Assembly: GCA_964591245.1 (NCBI GenBank)
Contig: CAZPZZ010000076.1
Span: forward strand, 1-19,542
Reading direction: 5' to 3'
From: CAZPZZ01 sp964591245
GTDB lineage: Bacteria > Acidobacteriota > Vicinamibacteria > Vicinamibacterales > UBA8438
Length of the DNA: 19,542 bases
Positions 1 to 7,077 of this stretch are shown piece by piece; position 1 is the stretch's first letter, and every line of letters starts with the position of its first letter. The position numbers and the translations under genes were made by a program. A model generated the notes under the pieces. That model was given only the letters and a program-made list of their open reading frames with translations. It searched no databases and was not told where the DNA came from.

Positions 1-97
1 TGGAATGGAAGCGTGGTTCGTGGCCGTCGATGTCGGCGCGGAGGAAATCACCAGCAGGAATCTGGGCATGACGAACAGTCGAAGCAAGGGCCTTACC

Positions 98-1294
98 ATG
101 ATGTTTCACGTGTTTTATCGGAGCCGGGAATCCATCATCCGGTCCGCGGCGATAGCGACCGTGGGGTTCGCGCTGCTCGGCGGGGAGCCCGGAGGGGCCC
201 AAACGGCCGGCGCTGTGGTTGCGCCCGGGTCGCCCACGGCGGAACGGCTCCCGCTCTACGAGGTGGACCCGAACTGGCCACCAGTGCTTCCCAACGACTG
301 GATCTGGGGTGATATCCGAGGACTCTTCGTCGATGACGACGACCATCTCTGGGTGCTCCACATGCCCTCGAGTCTGACCCCACAGGAAATCGGTGCCGCA
401 ACGGACCCACCGATCGCGGACTGTTGCGTCCCGGCCCCTCCGGTGCTGGAGCTTGATTCGGAGGGGCATGTGTTACGGAGTTGGGGTGGTCCCGGTGACG
501 GCTATACCTGGTACGACCAAGAACATGGGATCTACGTTGATCACAACGGGTTTGTCTGGACCGGTACCAGTAATGGATTTCACGTGATGAAATTCACGCA
601 GGATGGTGAGCATGTCCTGACGATTGGCACGCCCGGGGTCAACAAGGGGAGCAATGATCCGGACCATTTAGGCGGGCCGGCAAATTTCTATGTCGAGCCG
701 CGGACAAACGAAATCTTCATCGCGGATGGATACCGGAATCGACGTGTAGTGGTGTACGACGCGGGCTCCGGGGCATATCGTCGTCATTGGGGCGCCTATG
801 GGAGGCCGCCCGACGATACGTACGACTATGAGTATCCGGTCCGGGTGACTGACCCTCCGACGCAGTTCCGCACCGTGCACGGGATTGCCGGTTCGAAGGA
901 TGGGCTGATCTACGTGGCGGATCGTCGAGGGAATCGGATCCAGGTCTTTCGGCAGGATGGCGAGTACCTGATGGAGCGGTTTGTTCGGCCGGAGACCGGT
1001 GGTTCAGGAACTGGTTTCACCCTGCAATTTTCGCGCGATCCTGAGCAGAGCCTCTTGTATCTCGTCGACGGAACGAACCAGCGCATCTGGCTCTTGCGCC
1101 GCGACGATCTGAAGATTCTGGATAGATTTGGGCGGCCGGGGCGGCAAGCCGGACAGTTTATTCGAGCGCATATGCTCGCCATCGATTCAGAGAACCGGTT
1201 GTATACCGGGGAGGCGGGAAACGGGCGACGCATTCAGCGCTGGAGATTGGCGGGGACCAGGCCGGCCGCGAGAGAGGAAGCTCCCGGTCAGTAG
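98..1294 (+). CDS. Exported NHL-repeat six-bladed beta-propeller protein
   Basis: This 398-residue protein is predicted to be exported. An N-terminal segment with arginines and then a hydrophobic run (about residues 13-28) is followed by a likely signal peptidase I site near GGA|QT (34/35). The mature part is made of NHL-type blades with the usual strand-D-x-N/D-G-x-hydrophobic-W/Y pattern, for example GIYVDHNGFVW (about 144-154), IFIADGYRNRRVVVYD (about 206-221) and LIYVADRRGNRIQVF (about 270-284). Relatives are often annotated as peptidyl-alpha-hydroxyglycine alpha-amidating lyase-like, but I see no specific evidence for that activity. The frame is open to the left edge. I chose the ATG at 98 because AAGGG lies 7 nt before it and because it puts the signal peptide at the N-terminus; ATG 68 and ATG 101 are alternatives. 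A vicinal cysteine pair (109-110) lies in a loop. The substrate is unknown, and a role in binding periplasmic ligands or protein partners is inference. Confidence 0.82.
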   Translation: MMFHVFYRSRESIIRSAAIATVGFALLGGEPGGAQTAGAVVAPGSPTAERLPLYEVDPNWPPVLPNDWIWGDIRGLFVDDDDHLWVLHMPSSLTPQEIGAATDPPIADCCVPAPPVLELDSEGHVLRSWGGPGDGYTWYDQEHGIYVDHNGFVWTGTSNGFHVMKFTQDGEHVLTIGTPGVNKGSNDPDHLGGPANFYVEPRTNEIFIADGYRNRRVVVYDAGSGAYRRHWGAYGRPPDDTYDYEYPVRVTDPPTQFRTVHGIAGSKDGLIYVADRRGNRIQVFRQDGEYLMERFVRPETGGSGTGFTLQFSRDPEQSLLYLVDGTNQRIWLLRRDDLKILDRFGRPGRQAGQFIRAHMLAIDSENRLYTGEAGNGRRIQRWRLAGTRPAAREEAPGQ

Positions 1295-1539
1295 CGCTCG
1301 TGCGGTGGCCGTTGGATCGTCATGGACGTCGCGCCGGATGAAGGGTGTACCCCGACCGTCGGAGGGCGAGGGCGCTGAGGCCGTGAATTCTGTCAGTCCT
1401 ATTCCAGAGCATGCCAGTGATGACATCGGACGGTTGATCACGACAGACAATCCGTCTTCGACTTGGAACAAGCGCAACAAGCCAGTTGCGCGTCTATGAG
1501 CGCGACTGAAGTACGCGAGGGCGTTCGAGGTGGCTGGTC

Positions 1540-2199
1540 ATGACCGTTCGGAACACACAGGGTATGCGAGGGGCGCGCGCGGGAAGCGGTGTGTCCGAGC
1601 TGCAGGCACGATTCGGCCAGATTGACATCTATCTCTTCGACCAACTGTTGAAAGGCCGCATTGCGCCGGGAATGCGTATTCTGGATGCGGGCTGCGGCCG
1701 AGGGCGTAACCTTGTGTATTTCTTACAGGCAGGCCACGACGTCTACGCGGCGGACGTGGATCCAGCAGCCATCGAGAGCATTCGGGAGCTTGCGGAGCGC
1801 CTTGCGCCGACAGTGTCGAGTTCGAATTTTCGGGTGGAACGTATCGAAAATATGTCGTTCGCTGATGCGAGTGTCGACCTCGTGATCAGCAATGCGGTTT
1901 TCCACTTCGCCCGTGACGATGCGGACTTCGATGCGATGCTGCGAGGCGCTTGGCGGGTGCTCAAATCCGGTGGGCTCTTCTTTTGCCGCCTTGGTTCCAC
2001 CATTGGCATGGAGCATTGCGTGGAACAGTTGCGCGGGCGGCGTTACCGGTCTCCCGATGGCGTTGAACGGTACCTCGTGGACGAAGCGCGACTGGAGTCG
2101 GCGGCCGATCAGCTGGGCGGGGAATTGGTCGAGCCTCTGAAAACGACCGTGGTGCAACATCAACGCGCCATGACGACCTGGGTCTTGCGAAAGCCGTGA
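1540..2199 (+). CDS. Class I SAM-dependent methyltransferase (Methyltransf_11 type)
   Basis: This 219-residue cytosolic protein has the Rossmann-type SAM-binding core. Motif I is ILDAGCGRGRN (residues 47-57, with D49-x-G-x-G-x-G). The acidic end of beta-2 is ADVDP (71-75). A motif-IV-like strand, DLVISNAVFHF, lies near residues 110-120, and the post-motif WRVLKSGGLFF follows. This is the layout of small-molecule methyltransferases related to UbiE/COQ5 and Methyltransf_11. The acceptor substrate cannot be read from the sequence. The ATG at 1540 is supported by GAGGTGG about 7 nt upstream. The gene sits 245 bp after the NHL gene and runs into the convergent oxidoreductase gene, leaving 72 bp between the stop codons. 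It may be transcribed on its own or as the distal part of an NHL transcript. The family call is firm, the substrate is not. Confidence 0.88.
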   Translation: MTVRNTQGMRGARAGSGVSELQARFGQIDIYLFDQLLKGRIAPGMRILDAGCGRGRNLVYFLQAGHDVYAADVDPAAIESIRELAERLAPTVSSSNFRVERIENMSFADASVDLVISNAVFHFARDDADFDAMLRGAWRVLKSGGLFFCRLGSTIGMEHCVEQLRGRRYRSPDGVERYLVDEARLESAADQLGGELVEPLKTTVVQHQRAMTTWVLRKP

Positions 2200-2271
2200 T
2201 GGCGGATGAGAGGGAGAGAGTTGGCGGGGAGTGGCTGCGGCACGAAGGTGTGAGAATGGGGCTGAGGCGGG

Positions 2272-3513
2272 CTACTGGCCCAGTCGAACGTCAGACACGC
2301 CCCACGCGAAACGTCCAAAGAGCCCCCGGTTACGCGCCTGGCCGATTACTCCTCTTGCGAGATGAGGCAATGAACGCAGGAGGAGGCGGGTCCACCAGGT
2401 GTTGTTGAGGATGACTTTCGGTGGGCGAGCCTGGATCTTCTGGATCGTGACGATCTCGTTCGTGCGCTCGGCCTGAACCGCTCGAGCCGCTGCATCCAGC
2501 GCCGTCGGTTCCGCACCGGCGCGCAGGATGGGGCCGAGATGATTCGCCGTGACGACGGCATCGCGGATGGCCATGTTGAGACCTTGAGCGCCGACGGGGG
2601 ACATGGTGTGCGCGGCATCGCCGATCAGCAGCATGCCGGGCGCATCCCACCGCTGCACATGATCGGAGACCGTGCTGAGAAGGACGGGTTTCGCAGGTGT
2701 CTCCCGATGCCGCCGTATGTGTTTCCGTAGATCCGGGTCTAACAGATTGGCGATTTCATCCATCAGTCTGGGGACTCCGCGCGAGCGTATATCCCCGAAA
2801 TTACCCTTGGGTATGATCCAGCCAAGCTGGAGTTTTCCATCGGGAGTGGGGGCCACGATGAGCAGACGACCGCCTCCGACATATGCGCGAAACTCGCCGT
2901 CCATGGACCGCTCGAGGCTTTCCGGCTGCGGGATCTTGATCCAGACAATGTCCATGGGGGTGGAATCTTGGCGCACCGGAACGTTGGCTCGTTTTCTCAC
3001 CGTGGAGTTTCGCCCATCTGCTCCGATCACGAACGCGCCGCGTAACTCTTGGGTTGCCACGCCATCCGAGAGGCGCACGCCGATGACGCGCTTGTCATGA
3101 CGGACGAGATCGCGCACGGTGGCACCGCGGAGTAAGGTGAACGTTGCGGATTGTGCGGCCTCGGCGACCAACATCTCCAGGAGATCTGGCTGCGAGATCC
3201 ATCGTGGTCCGTAGTCGTTAAATACTGTTTCCGGTAACTCAAGACCGAGGGTGTGTTTTGCGTTCACGAAAATGGTGAACCGGCCGATTTTGCGATGGGG
3301 AACCGCGTCGAGTTGCTCCCAGAGGCCCATCTGATGAAAGGGTTCGAGTCCGCCAGGCATCAAGAGTTCCCCACGGAAGGCCCGTGAGAAATCAGTGTGA
3401 TGTTCAATGAGTGTGGTGCGGATACCCGTCCGGGCGAAAAGGTAGGCCAGCACGGCCCCGCCCGGTCCAGCGCCCACGATCAGTACCTGTCCGTCTCCGC
3501 GTAGTCCTGTCAT
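2272..3513 (-). CDS. FAD-dependent monooxygenase-like oxidoreductase (PHBH/UbiH fold)
   Basis: This 413-residue flavoprotein belongs to the aromatic-hydroxylase (FAD_binding_3) superfamily, whose members use NAD(P)H and O2 to hydroxylate or epoxidise small aromatic or polyketide substrates. The dinucleotide-binding GAGPGG lies at residues 14-19 and the ribose-binding Glu at 37 (LIEHH). The DG motif IGADGRNSTVRK has its D-G at 166-167. The GD motif LLIGDAAHTMSPVGAQGLN has its D at 299 and contacts the FAD pyrophosphate and ribityl. Full length fits the short single-component class without an extra C-terminal thioredoxin-like domain. I chose the ATG at 3513 because AGGA lies 6 nt upstream; an in-frame ATG at 3537 would add eight residues without a better ribosome site. 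The gene diverges from the SGNH gene. Methyltransferase and cupin neighbours fit aromatic or polyketide chemistry, but that link is inference. Confidence 0.88.
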   Translation of the reverse strand: MTGLRGDGQVLIVGAGPGGAVLAYLFARTGIRTTLIEHHTDFSRAFRGELLMPGGLEPFHQMGLWEQLDAVPHRKIGRFTIFVNAKHTLGLELPETVFNDYGPRWISQPDLLEMLVAEAAQSATFTLLRGATVRDLVRHDKRVIGVRLSDGVATQELRGAFVIGADGRNSTVRKRANVPVRQDSTPMDIVWIKIPQPESLERSMDGEFRAYVGGGRLLIVAPTPDGKLQLGWIIPKGNFGDIRSRGVPRLMDEIANLLDPDLRKHIRRHRETPAKPVLLSTVSDHVQRWDAPGMLLIGDAAHTMSPVGAQGLNMAIRDAVVTANHLGPILRAGAEPTALDAAARAVQAERTNEIVTIQKIQARPPKVILNNTWWTRLLLRSLPHLARGVIGQARNRGLFGRFAWGVSDVRLGQ

Positions 3514-3883
3514 GTGAGTTCCTGTTGTGGGCAGCACGGTGTGCTCCGAAGAGCAGAACGTGCATTCGGTCTATCATATGCTGCTCCAGAAGGGATGCGG
3601 AGTTCGTCACATTTCATGCTTGGCGGGGTTGCTTGGGGTTGGAAGACTTCAGCGTTCCGACTGTAGTGCACGTGTGGCATCCCGTCACCAAGGCCATGAA
3701 AAACCAGCGAACTGCGAAACCGAGTTTGCGAATGCTTCTCGGGTTTCATTCGGCAGGTTCCATTGCGACGCCGGCTTGTACTGAGAGTGTTCCAGCACTC
3801 CATGAGAGACGTGATGGCGTTGCGTTGCGGTGCGACCGCGTCGGAGACCTTACGGCGCAATGGGAAGAGGGGAGCTGCTTGCA
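3514..3883. other. Divergent intergenic region, no gene recognised
   Basis: About 370 bp separate the start codons of the minus-strand oxidoreductase and the plus-strand SGNH protein, so promoters for both should lie here. Frames open through it on both strands give low-complexity, Arg/Ser/Pro-rich translations with no recognisable domain, and I do not call them genes. A short inverted repeat GAGTG-N6-CACTC lies near 3783-3798. On the minus strand a TATGAT hexamer lies upstream of the oxidoreductase, but no acceptable -35 is spaced from it. I see no strong sigma-70 pair for the plus strand. Confidence 0.5.
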
Positions 3884-4996
3884 ATGATGGGTCGCGGGGG
3901 AGGGCGAGGGGGGCTGGGGTGGGTACCTCGATTGTTGCTTGTCGGCGTCGCGACATGTATCGGTGTGTTGGCGGCGGAACTCGCGGTTCGAGTCCTTCGA
4001 CCGCAGAATCTCAGCGGATCGTGGCGGGTCGTCTCGCCCGGTGGCCTCTGGCTGAACAAATCAGAGGGCACCGCCACTCATCAACTCGGCGAGCGCAGGG
4101 TCCGGTATCGTTTTGCGGCGCCGCATTTGCGAGGACCCGTGTCTCGAGGCCGACACCGCGTCCTCGTTCTGGGAGATTCCTTTACGTTCGGCTGGCTGCT
4201 GGATGACGCGTCGCATTATGTCAGTGTGCTGGAGCGCCGGGTCAACGCCGCGCTTGGAGACGGGACGGTATCTTTGTTGAATGCGGCTGCCGGCGGATGG
4301 GGCGTTTCCGACTATGCCGCCTATCTGGACGAGTTCGGTGACGCACTGCAGGCGGAGGCAGTTGTCGTGTTCCTGAACACGAGCGACATCGTCCGTGCTC
4401 TGCAGAGCCCCTTATGGGAATTGAGGCCGCAACCAGACGGGCTGCATCGGCGCCAGGTTCCTGTGAGCCCCTTCAAGCGACTCGTGAATCAGGTGCCGCT
4501 GTACCAGGTCGCCCTGGAGCATTCTCATCTGGTTCAGCTTGCCAGACATGTCGCGACGTGGCCGTGGGTCGGGGAGAGTAGTTCGCAAGGTGTTCCGAAG
4601 GCGAGAGTCGCGTCGGGGCAGACGTTGAGAAAAGGCGATGGCCGGCGGACGGCAACGTCTGGCGCGTTGCTCGGACGGGCATTATTTCGATGGATGCGCG
4701 ACTGGTGCCGACAACGGGACGTCCCGCTGATCGTTGTGACGACAGGGTGGCAGATGCCTCCCTATACGGAAGGCCATGATCCGGCCGAGGAGTTCATGCG
4801 CCAGGCGGCGACGTTCTTCCGAGAAGAAGGGATTCCGTTCTTTGATGGAGCGTTTTCGTTGTGGCCCCTGCGGAAGGGGGAGGCCGGCGCCTTCGCGATT
4901 CCACTAGATGGCCATCCCGACGAAGAGGGCGCGGCCAGAATTGCCGATACCGTGTTTCCGTTCATCGTGAAAGAGCTCGGCAAGCTCGTGCAGTGA
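3884..4996 (+). CDS. Membrane-anchored SGNH/GDSL-hydrolase-like protein
   Basis: This protein of about 370 residues has one N-terminal membrane segment (about residues 14-38, rich in L/V/A and ending AAELAVRVL), probably an uncleaved anchor with the enzyme domain outside the cytoplasm. The SGNH block I motif VLVLGDSFTFGW places the nucleophile at Ser99. The C-terminal block V, IPLDGHPDEEG, supplies the Asp342-x-His344 pair of the catalytic triad. A segment VVVFLNTSDI stands where the family block III Asn/Asp usually occurs. Such proteins act as esterases or as acyl-transfer/deacetylation enzymes on polysaccharides or lipids. The substrate here is unknown. Starts at 3830, 3860, 3884 and 3887 are possible. 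I chose 3884 because GAGGGGAG lies about 9 nt before it and because the upstream residues are an Arg-rich extension. The gene is convergent with DUF2182. Confidence 0.8.
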   Translation: MMGRGGGRGGLGWVPRLLLVGVATCIGVLAAELAVRVLRPQNLSGSWRVVSPGGLWLNKSEGTATHQLGERRVRYRFAAPHLRGPVSRGRHRVLVLGDSFTFGWLLDDASHYVSVLERRVNAALGDGTVSLLNAAAGGWGVSDYAAYLDEFGDALQAEAVVVFLNTSDIVRALQSPLWELRPQPDGLHRRQVPVSPFKRLVNQVPLYQVALEHSHLVQLARHVATWPWVGESSSQGVPKARVASGQTLRKGDGRRTATSGALLGRALFRWMRDWCRQRDVPLIVVTTGWQMPPYTEGHDPAEEFMRQAATFFREEGIPFFDGAFSLWPLRKGEAGAFAIPLDGHPDEEGAARIADTVFPFIVKELGKLVQ

Positions 4997-5008
4997 TCAC
5001 GTCGGCCA

Positions 5009-5037
5009 GGCGGGTGTGCGGATTGCGGTCACCCGCC
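5009..5037. terminator. Candidate bidirectional hairpin between convergent genes
   Basis: A perfect 8-bp inverted repeat, GGCGGGTG (5009-5016) and CACCCGCC (5030-5037), encloses a 13-nt loop in the 32-bp gap where the SGNH gene and the DUF2182 gene converge. One arm overlaps the last DUF2182 codons. Position and GC-rich stem suit a shared transcription end, but neither side has the U-run of a classical intrinsic terminator. It may therefore be a Rho-assisted end or an RNA-protecting hairpin. Confidence 0.4.
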
Positions 5038-5826
5038 AAGAGTCATGACAAGTAGGGCCGTGCCCCAGGTGGCGAGAAGGCTCCCGGAGGCCCGGCTCAC
5101 GAGCTGGCCGTTGGGCAGGACCTTCTCGAGCAGGACGAAGACCGTAAGGGCCGCAATCCAGGGAAGGTTCATGATCCCGAGGGCAAAAAGGAGCGCCATG
5201 AGGAGCCAGCAGCAGCCGAGGCACCATAGGCCGTGGTGGATCCCCATGCGGAGTGTACCTACCCGTCCCTCATGCCAGTGGAGGGTCAGGAAGAGGAGTG
5301 GCGACCGGCAGTGACTCAGGCAGGCGTTTTTGAGCGGCGTCCACTGAAAGACTCCGGCGGCGATGAGGAAGATCCCGCCCACTAGCGGCGGCGTGCGGCC
5401 CATCATCGAGGAGAGGAGGCCGAGACTGTGCAGTCCCCAGTTGGCAAGCGTCGCAAGTCCGGAGAAGCCGGTCCAGATGAGCAGGTAGCCGACGAGAAAT
5501 AACGTGGTGGATACAACGGGTCGCCCCTGGGCCTCGCGTCGTTGCACGACCCGGGTAAAGAGGAGGATCATGGGGGTGGCCGACGGCAGCATCATGGCCA
5601 CCATCATGACGACCCACATCACGAACATGAACAAGCCGTCGGCGGGGCTCCATGCGCGCGTGGTTGGCATCGCCATGGAGCTGGCCATGGAGCCCATGTC
5701 GGCTGCAATCCGTGCGGTGTAGAGCCAGGCGAGGCAGGTCAGAGTGACAATTCCGCCAAGCACCGGAATACGGTCGCCCCTGACGAGGTCCGCGTAGGGC
5801 GAGTCGGAGATCACCGGGCGCTCCAT
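5029..5826 (-). CDS. DUF2182 predicted metal-binding integral membrane protein
   Basis: This 265-residue polytopic inner-membrane protein (about six to seven hydrophobic segments) matches DUF2182. Signatures are the Met-rich helix FVMWVVMMVAMMLPSATPM (about residues 68-86), a CLSHCRSP motif with Cys169 and Cys173, and the helix HHGLWCLGCCW with His197-His198 and Cys202, Cys205 and Cys206. The Met/Cys/His-rich helices are why the family is described as predicted metal-binding; its biochemical function is not established to my knowledge. The start ATG at 5826 lies 7 nt after the DUF1326 stop. No strong Shine-Dalgarno precedes it, so translational coupling is likely. A longer frame reaching 5949 would overlap DUF1326 deeply and carries a non-membrane Arg/Pro-rich extension, so I reject it. 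The DUF1326-DUF2182 pairing recurs in other bacteria and archaea and suggests one functional unit. Confidence 0.88.
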   Translation of the reverse strand: MERPVISDSPYADLVRGDRIPVLGGIVTLTCLAWLYTARIAADMGSMASSMAMPTTRAWSPADGLFMFVMWVVMMVAMMLPSATPMILLFTRVVQRREAQGRPVVSTTLFLVGYLLIWTGFSGLATLANWGLHSLGLLSSMMGRTPPLVGGIFLIAAGVFQWTPLKNACLSHCRSPLLFLTLHWHEGRVGTLRMGIHHGLWCLGCCWLLMALLFALGIMNLPWIAALTVFVLLEKVLPNGQLVSRASGSLLATWGTALLVMTLGG

Positions 5827-5833
5827 ACGGCGT

Positions 5834-6454
5834 CTAGACGCGCCAGGCAAACTGACCAACCGCGCCGGATTTGCATTGATAGGCTTCTGGCAGCTCCGGG
5901 TCGTTCCAGGTCGATCCGTCGCTGGGCGCGAGTTCTGCGGTGTTGTCACGGAATTGAAACGCGAGAATGAAGGCAGCGTTCTGCATGGTCATCTGGTCGC
6001 CCGCGTCGTTGAGAAGACGTGTCGAGACGATTTCGCCGACGCCGTCGACGGTCGCCCTGACTTCGCCGCTCTGCTCGGCAACCTGGATTCGCGCCCGGCG
6101 GGTTGGGAGCCAGGCCGAAATCAGCGAGACAGGCACCTCCATCGGGCCGCCTTCTTGTGCCTGGAATACCGTCTCGATCGCCTGTTGCTGCGCGTCGGAG
6201 GTGCGGTCATCCACGTAGATCCGAGCCGTACCATTGGCATCGAAGAGTGTCGGTCCTGGGAAGTGGAGCGCGACCACGATCTCACACCCGTCGAGAACCA
6301 CCCCGTCGACGTTGCCTTCGCGGATACGGAACAAGAGCGCAGTGGCGCACCAGCCCTTGTCCATGATCATCAACTCCTTGACGCCATACCAGCAGGGGCA
6401 CAGCATGTTGCAGCTGCAGGTCTCGATCATCTCGCCGGTGACATGCCAGGCCAT
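5834..6454 (-). CDS. DUF1326 domain protein, Cys-rich N-terminus
   Basis: This 206-residue soluble protein matches DUF1326. The family hallmark is at the N-terminus: an ETCSCNMLCPCWYG segment with Cys13, Cys15, Cys19 and Cys21, plus Cys36 in the KGWCAT segment. A clustered C-x-C-x3-C-x-C pattern is a plausible metal-binding or redox site. The remainder is mixed beta-strand and helix with no signal peptide. The start is well supported: GGGGGAGGG ends about 5 nt before the ATG. It is followed after 7 nt by DUF2182, so the two are almost certainly co-transcribed, with the soluble Cys-rich partner presumably acting with the Cys/Met-rich membrane partner (inference). Two identical 10-bp sequences upstream are candidate operator sites. 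The molecular function of the family is unknown. Confidence 0.9.
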   Translation of the reverse strand: MAWHVTGEMIETCSCNMLCPCWYGVKELMIMDKGWCATALLFRIREGNVDGVVLDGCEIVVALHFPGPTLFDANGTARIYVDDRTSDAQQQAIETVFQAQEGGPMEVPVSLISAWLPTRRARIQVAEQSGEVRATVDGVGEIVSTRLLNDAGDQMTMQNAAFILAFQFRDNTAELAPSDGSTWNDPELPEAYQCKSGAVGQFAWRV

Positions 6455-6471
6455 GAGTCCCTCCCCCGCTT

Positions 6472-6512
6472 GAGATCTGATGGGAATGGTATCCCACCCT
6501 GCGAGATCTGAT
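6472..6512 (-). promoter_or_regulatory. Paired 10-bp direct repeats upstream of DUF1326
   Basis: GAGATCTGAT occurs twice, at 6472-6481 and 6503-6512, exactly 31 bp apart, which is close to three helical turns. The repeats lie just upstream of the ribosome site of DUF1326. Between them is the inverted repeat TGGGA-N6-TCCCA (6481-6496). Each repeat contains the palindrome AGATCT. Identical sites on one face of the helix next to a start codon are typical of operator sites for a dimeric or cooperative regulator. No regulator gene is adjacent, and I could not identify a matching sigma-70 promoter with confidence. Confidence 0.4.
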
Positions 6513-6559
6513 CGGTGCCAATATCGGGGGAGGCGCGAGCCGACACGGCGAGGCGGTGC

Positions 6560-6868
6560 CTATGGAAGATCTCTGTAGAATCTGTCCCCGCAGGTCATGG
6601 CGTCCAGGTAATGCCGGCTCTCGACCAGGATCGCGACCACCCCTGGATTCGTGTTTCATTGTTCGTAGCTGGCGGCCCACGCCTCCCTATTCTCGGACTG
6701 CATGACGAAGTGGATCTGATTCGCGGGTAGCACCGTTGCTCGGAAGATCCGCATGCCTTGTGACGGGTAGTGTTCTTGCCAATAGTCTCTCGCCCGTTGC
6801 CCGACGGCGAGGGCTTCAGTGGTCTTCCCGTCAAGAAGTGTGCAGATGCGAATGTGAATGACACTCAC
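6560..6868 (-). pseudogene. Small dimeric alpha/beta-barrel protein interrupted by in-frame TGA
   Basis: Reading from a GTG at 6868, 70 residues (starting MSVIHIRICTLLDG) lead to a TGA at 6656-6658. The same frame then continues for 31 codons (starting NTNPGVVAILVESR, ending DRFYRDLP) to a TAG at 6560. Together they give about 102 residues, the usual size of a dimeric alpha/beta-barrel (ferredoxin-like, ABM/NIPSNAP-type) domain: strand, long helix with RDYWQEHYP, strand, strand FVMQSENREAW, helix SYEQ-stop-NTNP, strand. Both halves look coding, so the TGA appears to split one domain in its second helix. Trp (TGG to TGA) would fit well there. The start overlaps the stop of the upstream ORF as GTGA. 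Explanations are a recent nonsense mutation, a sequencing error or, less likely, recoding. Other genes here end normally in TGA, so a genome-wide TGA reassignment is excluded. Confidence 0.55.
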
Positions 6869-7077
6869 GCAATAATGTTCACATTTCTGACGGTCGGTAT
6901 GAGCACTTCTTGTTGGAGTTGTCGAAATTCCGATCCGATCCGTTCGATGCCCGCGTTACGTTCGTCCCAGAAGGCTAGAGCGCTTGCCGCTAAAAAAACA
7001 GGGACTGCTCCGGAAAAAAGAGCTGTCGTGCGTATAAGAAAATTGTGTTCGCGGTGGTAGCGGAATAAAGGGTCCTG
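6865..7077 (-). pseudogene. Possible start-less remnant of a small one-TM protein
   Basis: A minus-strand frame open from 7077 to a TGA at 6865-6867 translates to one convincing hydrophobic helix (TTALFSGAVPVFLAASALAFW), then an amphipathic helical stretch beginning DERNAGIERIGSEF and ending RNVNIIA. Its stop overlaps the GTG start of the barrel gene by 4 nt (GTGA), the arrangement of coupled genes. However, no ATG, GTG or TTG precedes the membrane segment, and the upstream stop is at 7078-7080. ATA at 7033-7035, just before the helix, could be a lost start. Codon use is more AT-rich than in neighbours. I treat it as a likely decayed or frameshifted 3' part of a gene. It could also be a chance frame. 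I do not recognise a family. Confidence 0.3.

Noticed and set aside
3411..3887. Plus-strand frame of 158 codons across the oxidoreductase start and the intergenic gap
   Set aside because: Overlaps the well-supported flavoprotein gene, is Arg/Cys/Ser-rich, and lacks any recognisable motif or start signal.
6656..6658. Genome-wide reading of TGA as Trp
   Set aside because: The methyltransferase, SGNH, RND, PQQ dehydrogenase and SnoaL-like genes all end correctly at TGA, so TGA is a normal stop here.
6770..7060. Plus-strand frame of 96 codons opposite the barrel and membrane remnants
   Set aside because: Its translation has no domain pattern and no ribosome site. The opposite strand gives clearly better protein-like sequence, so it is a shadow.
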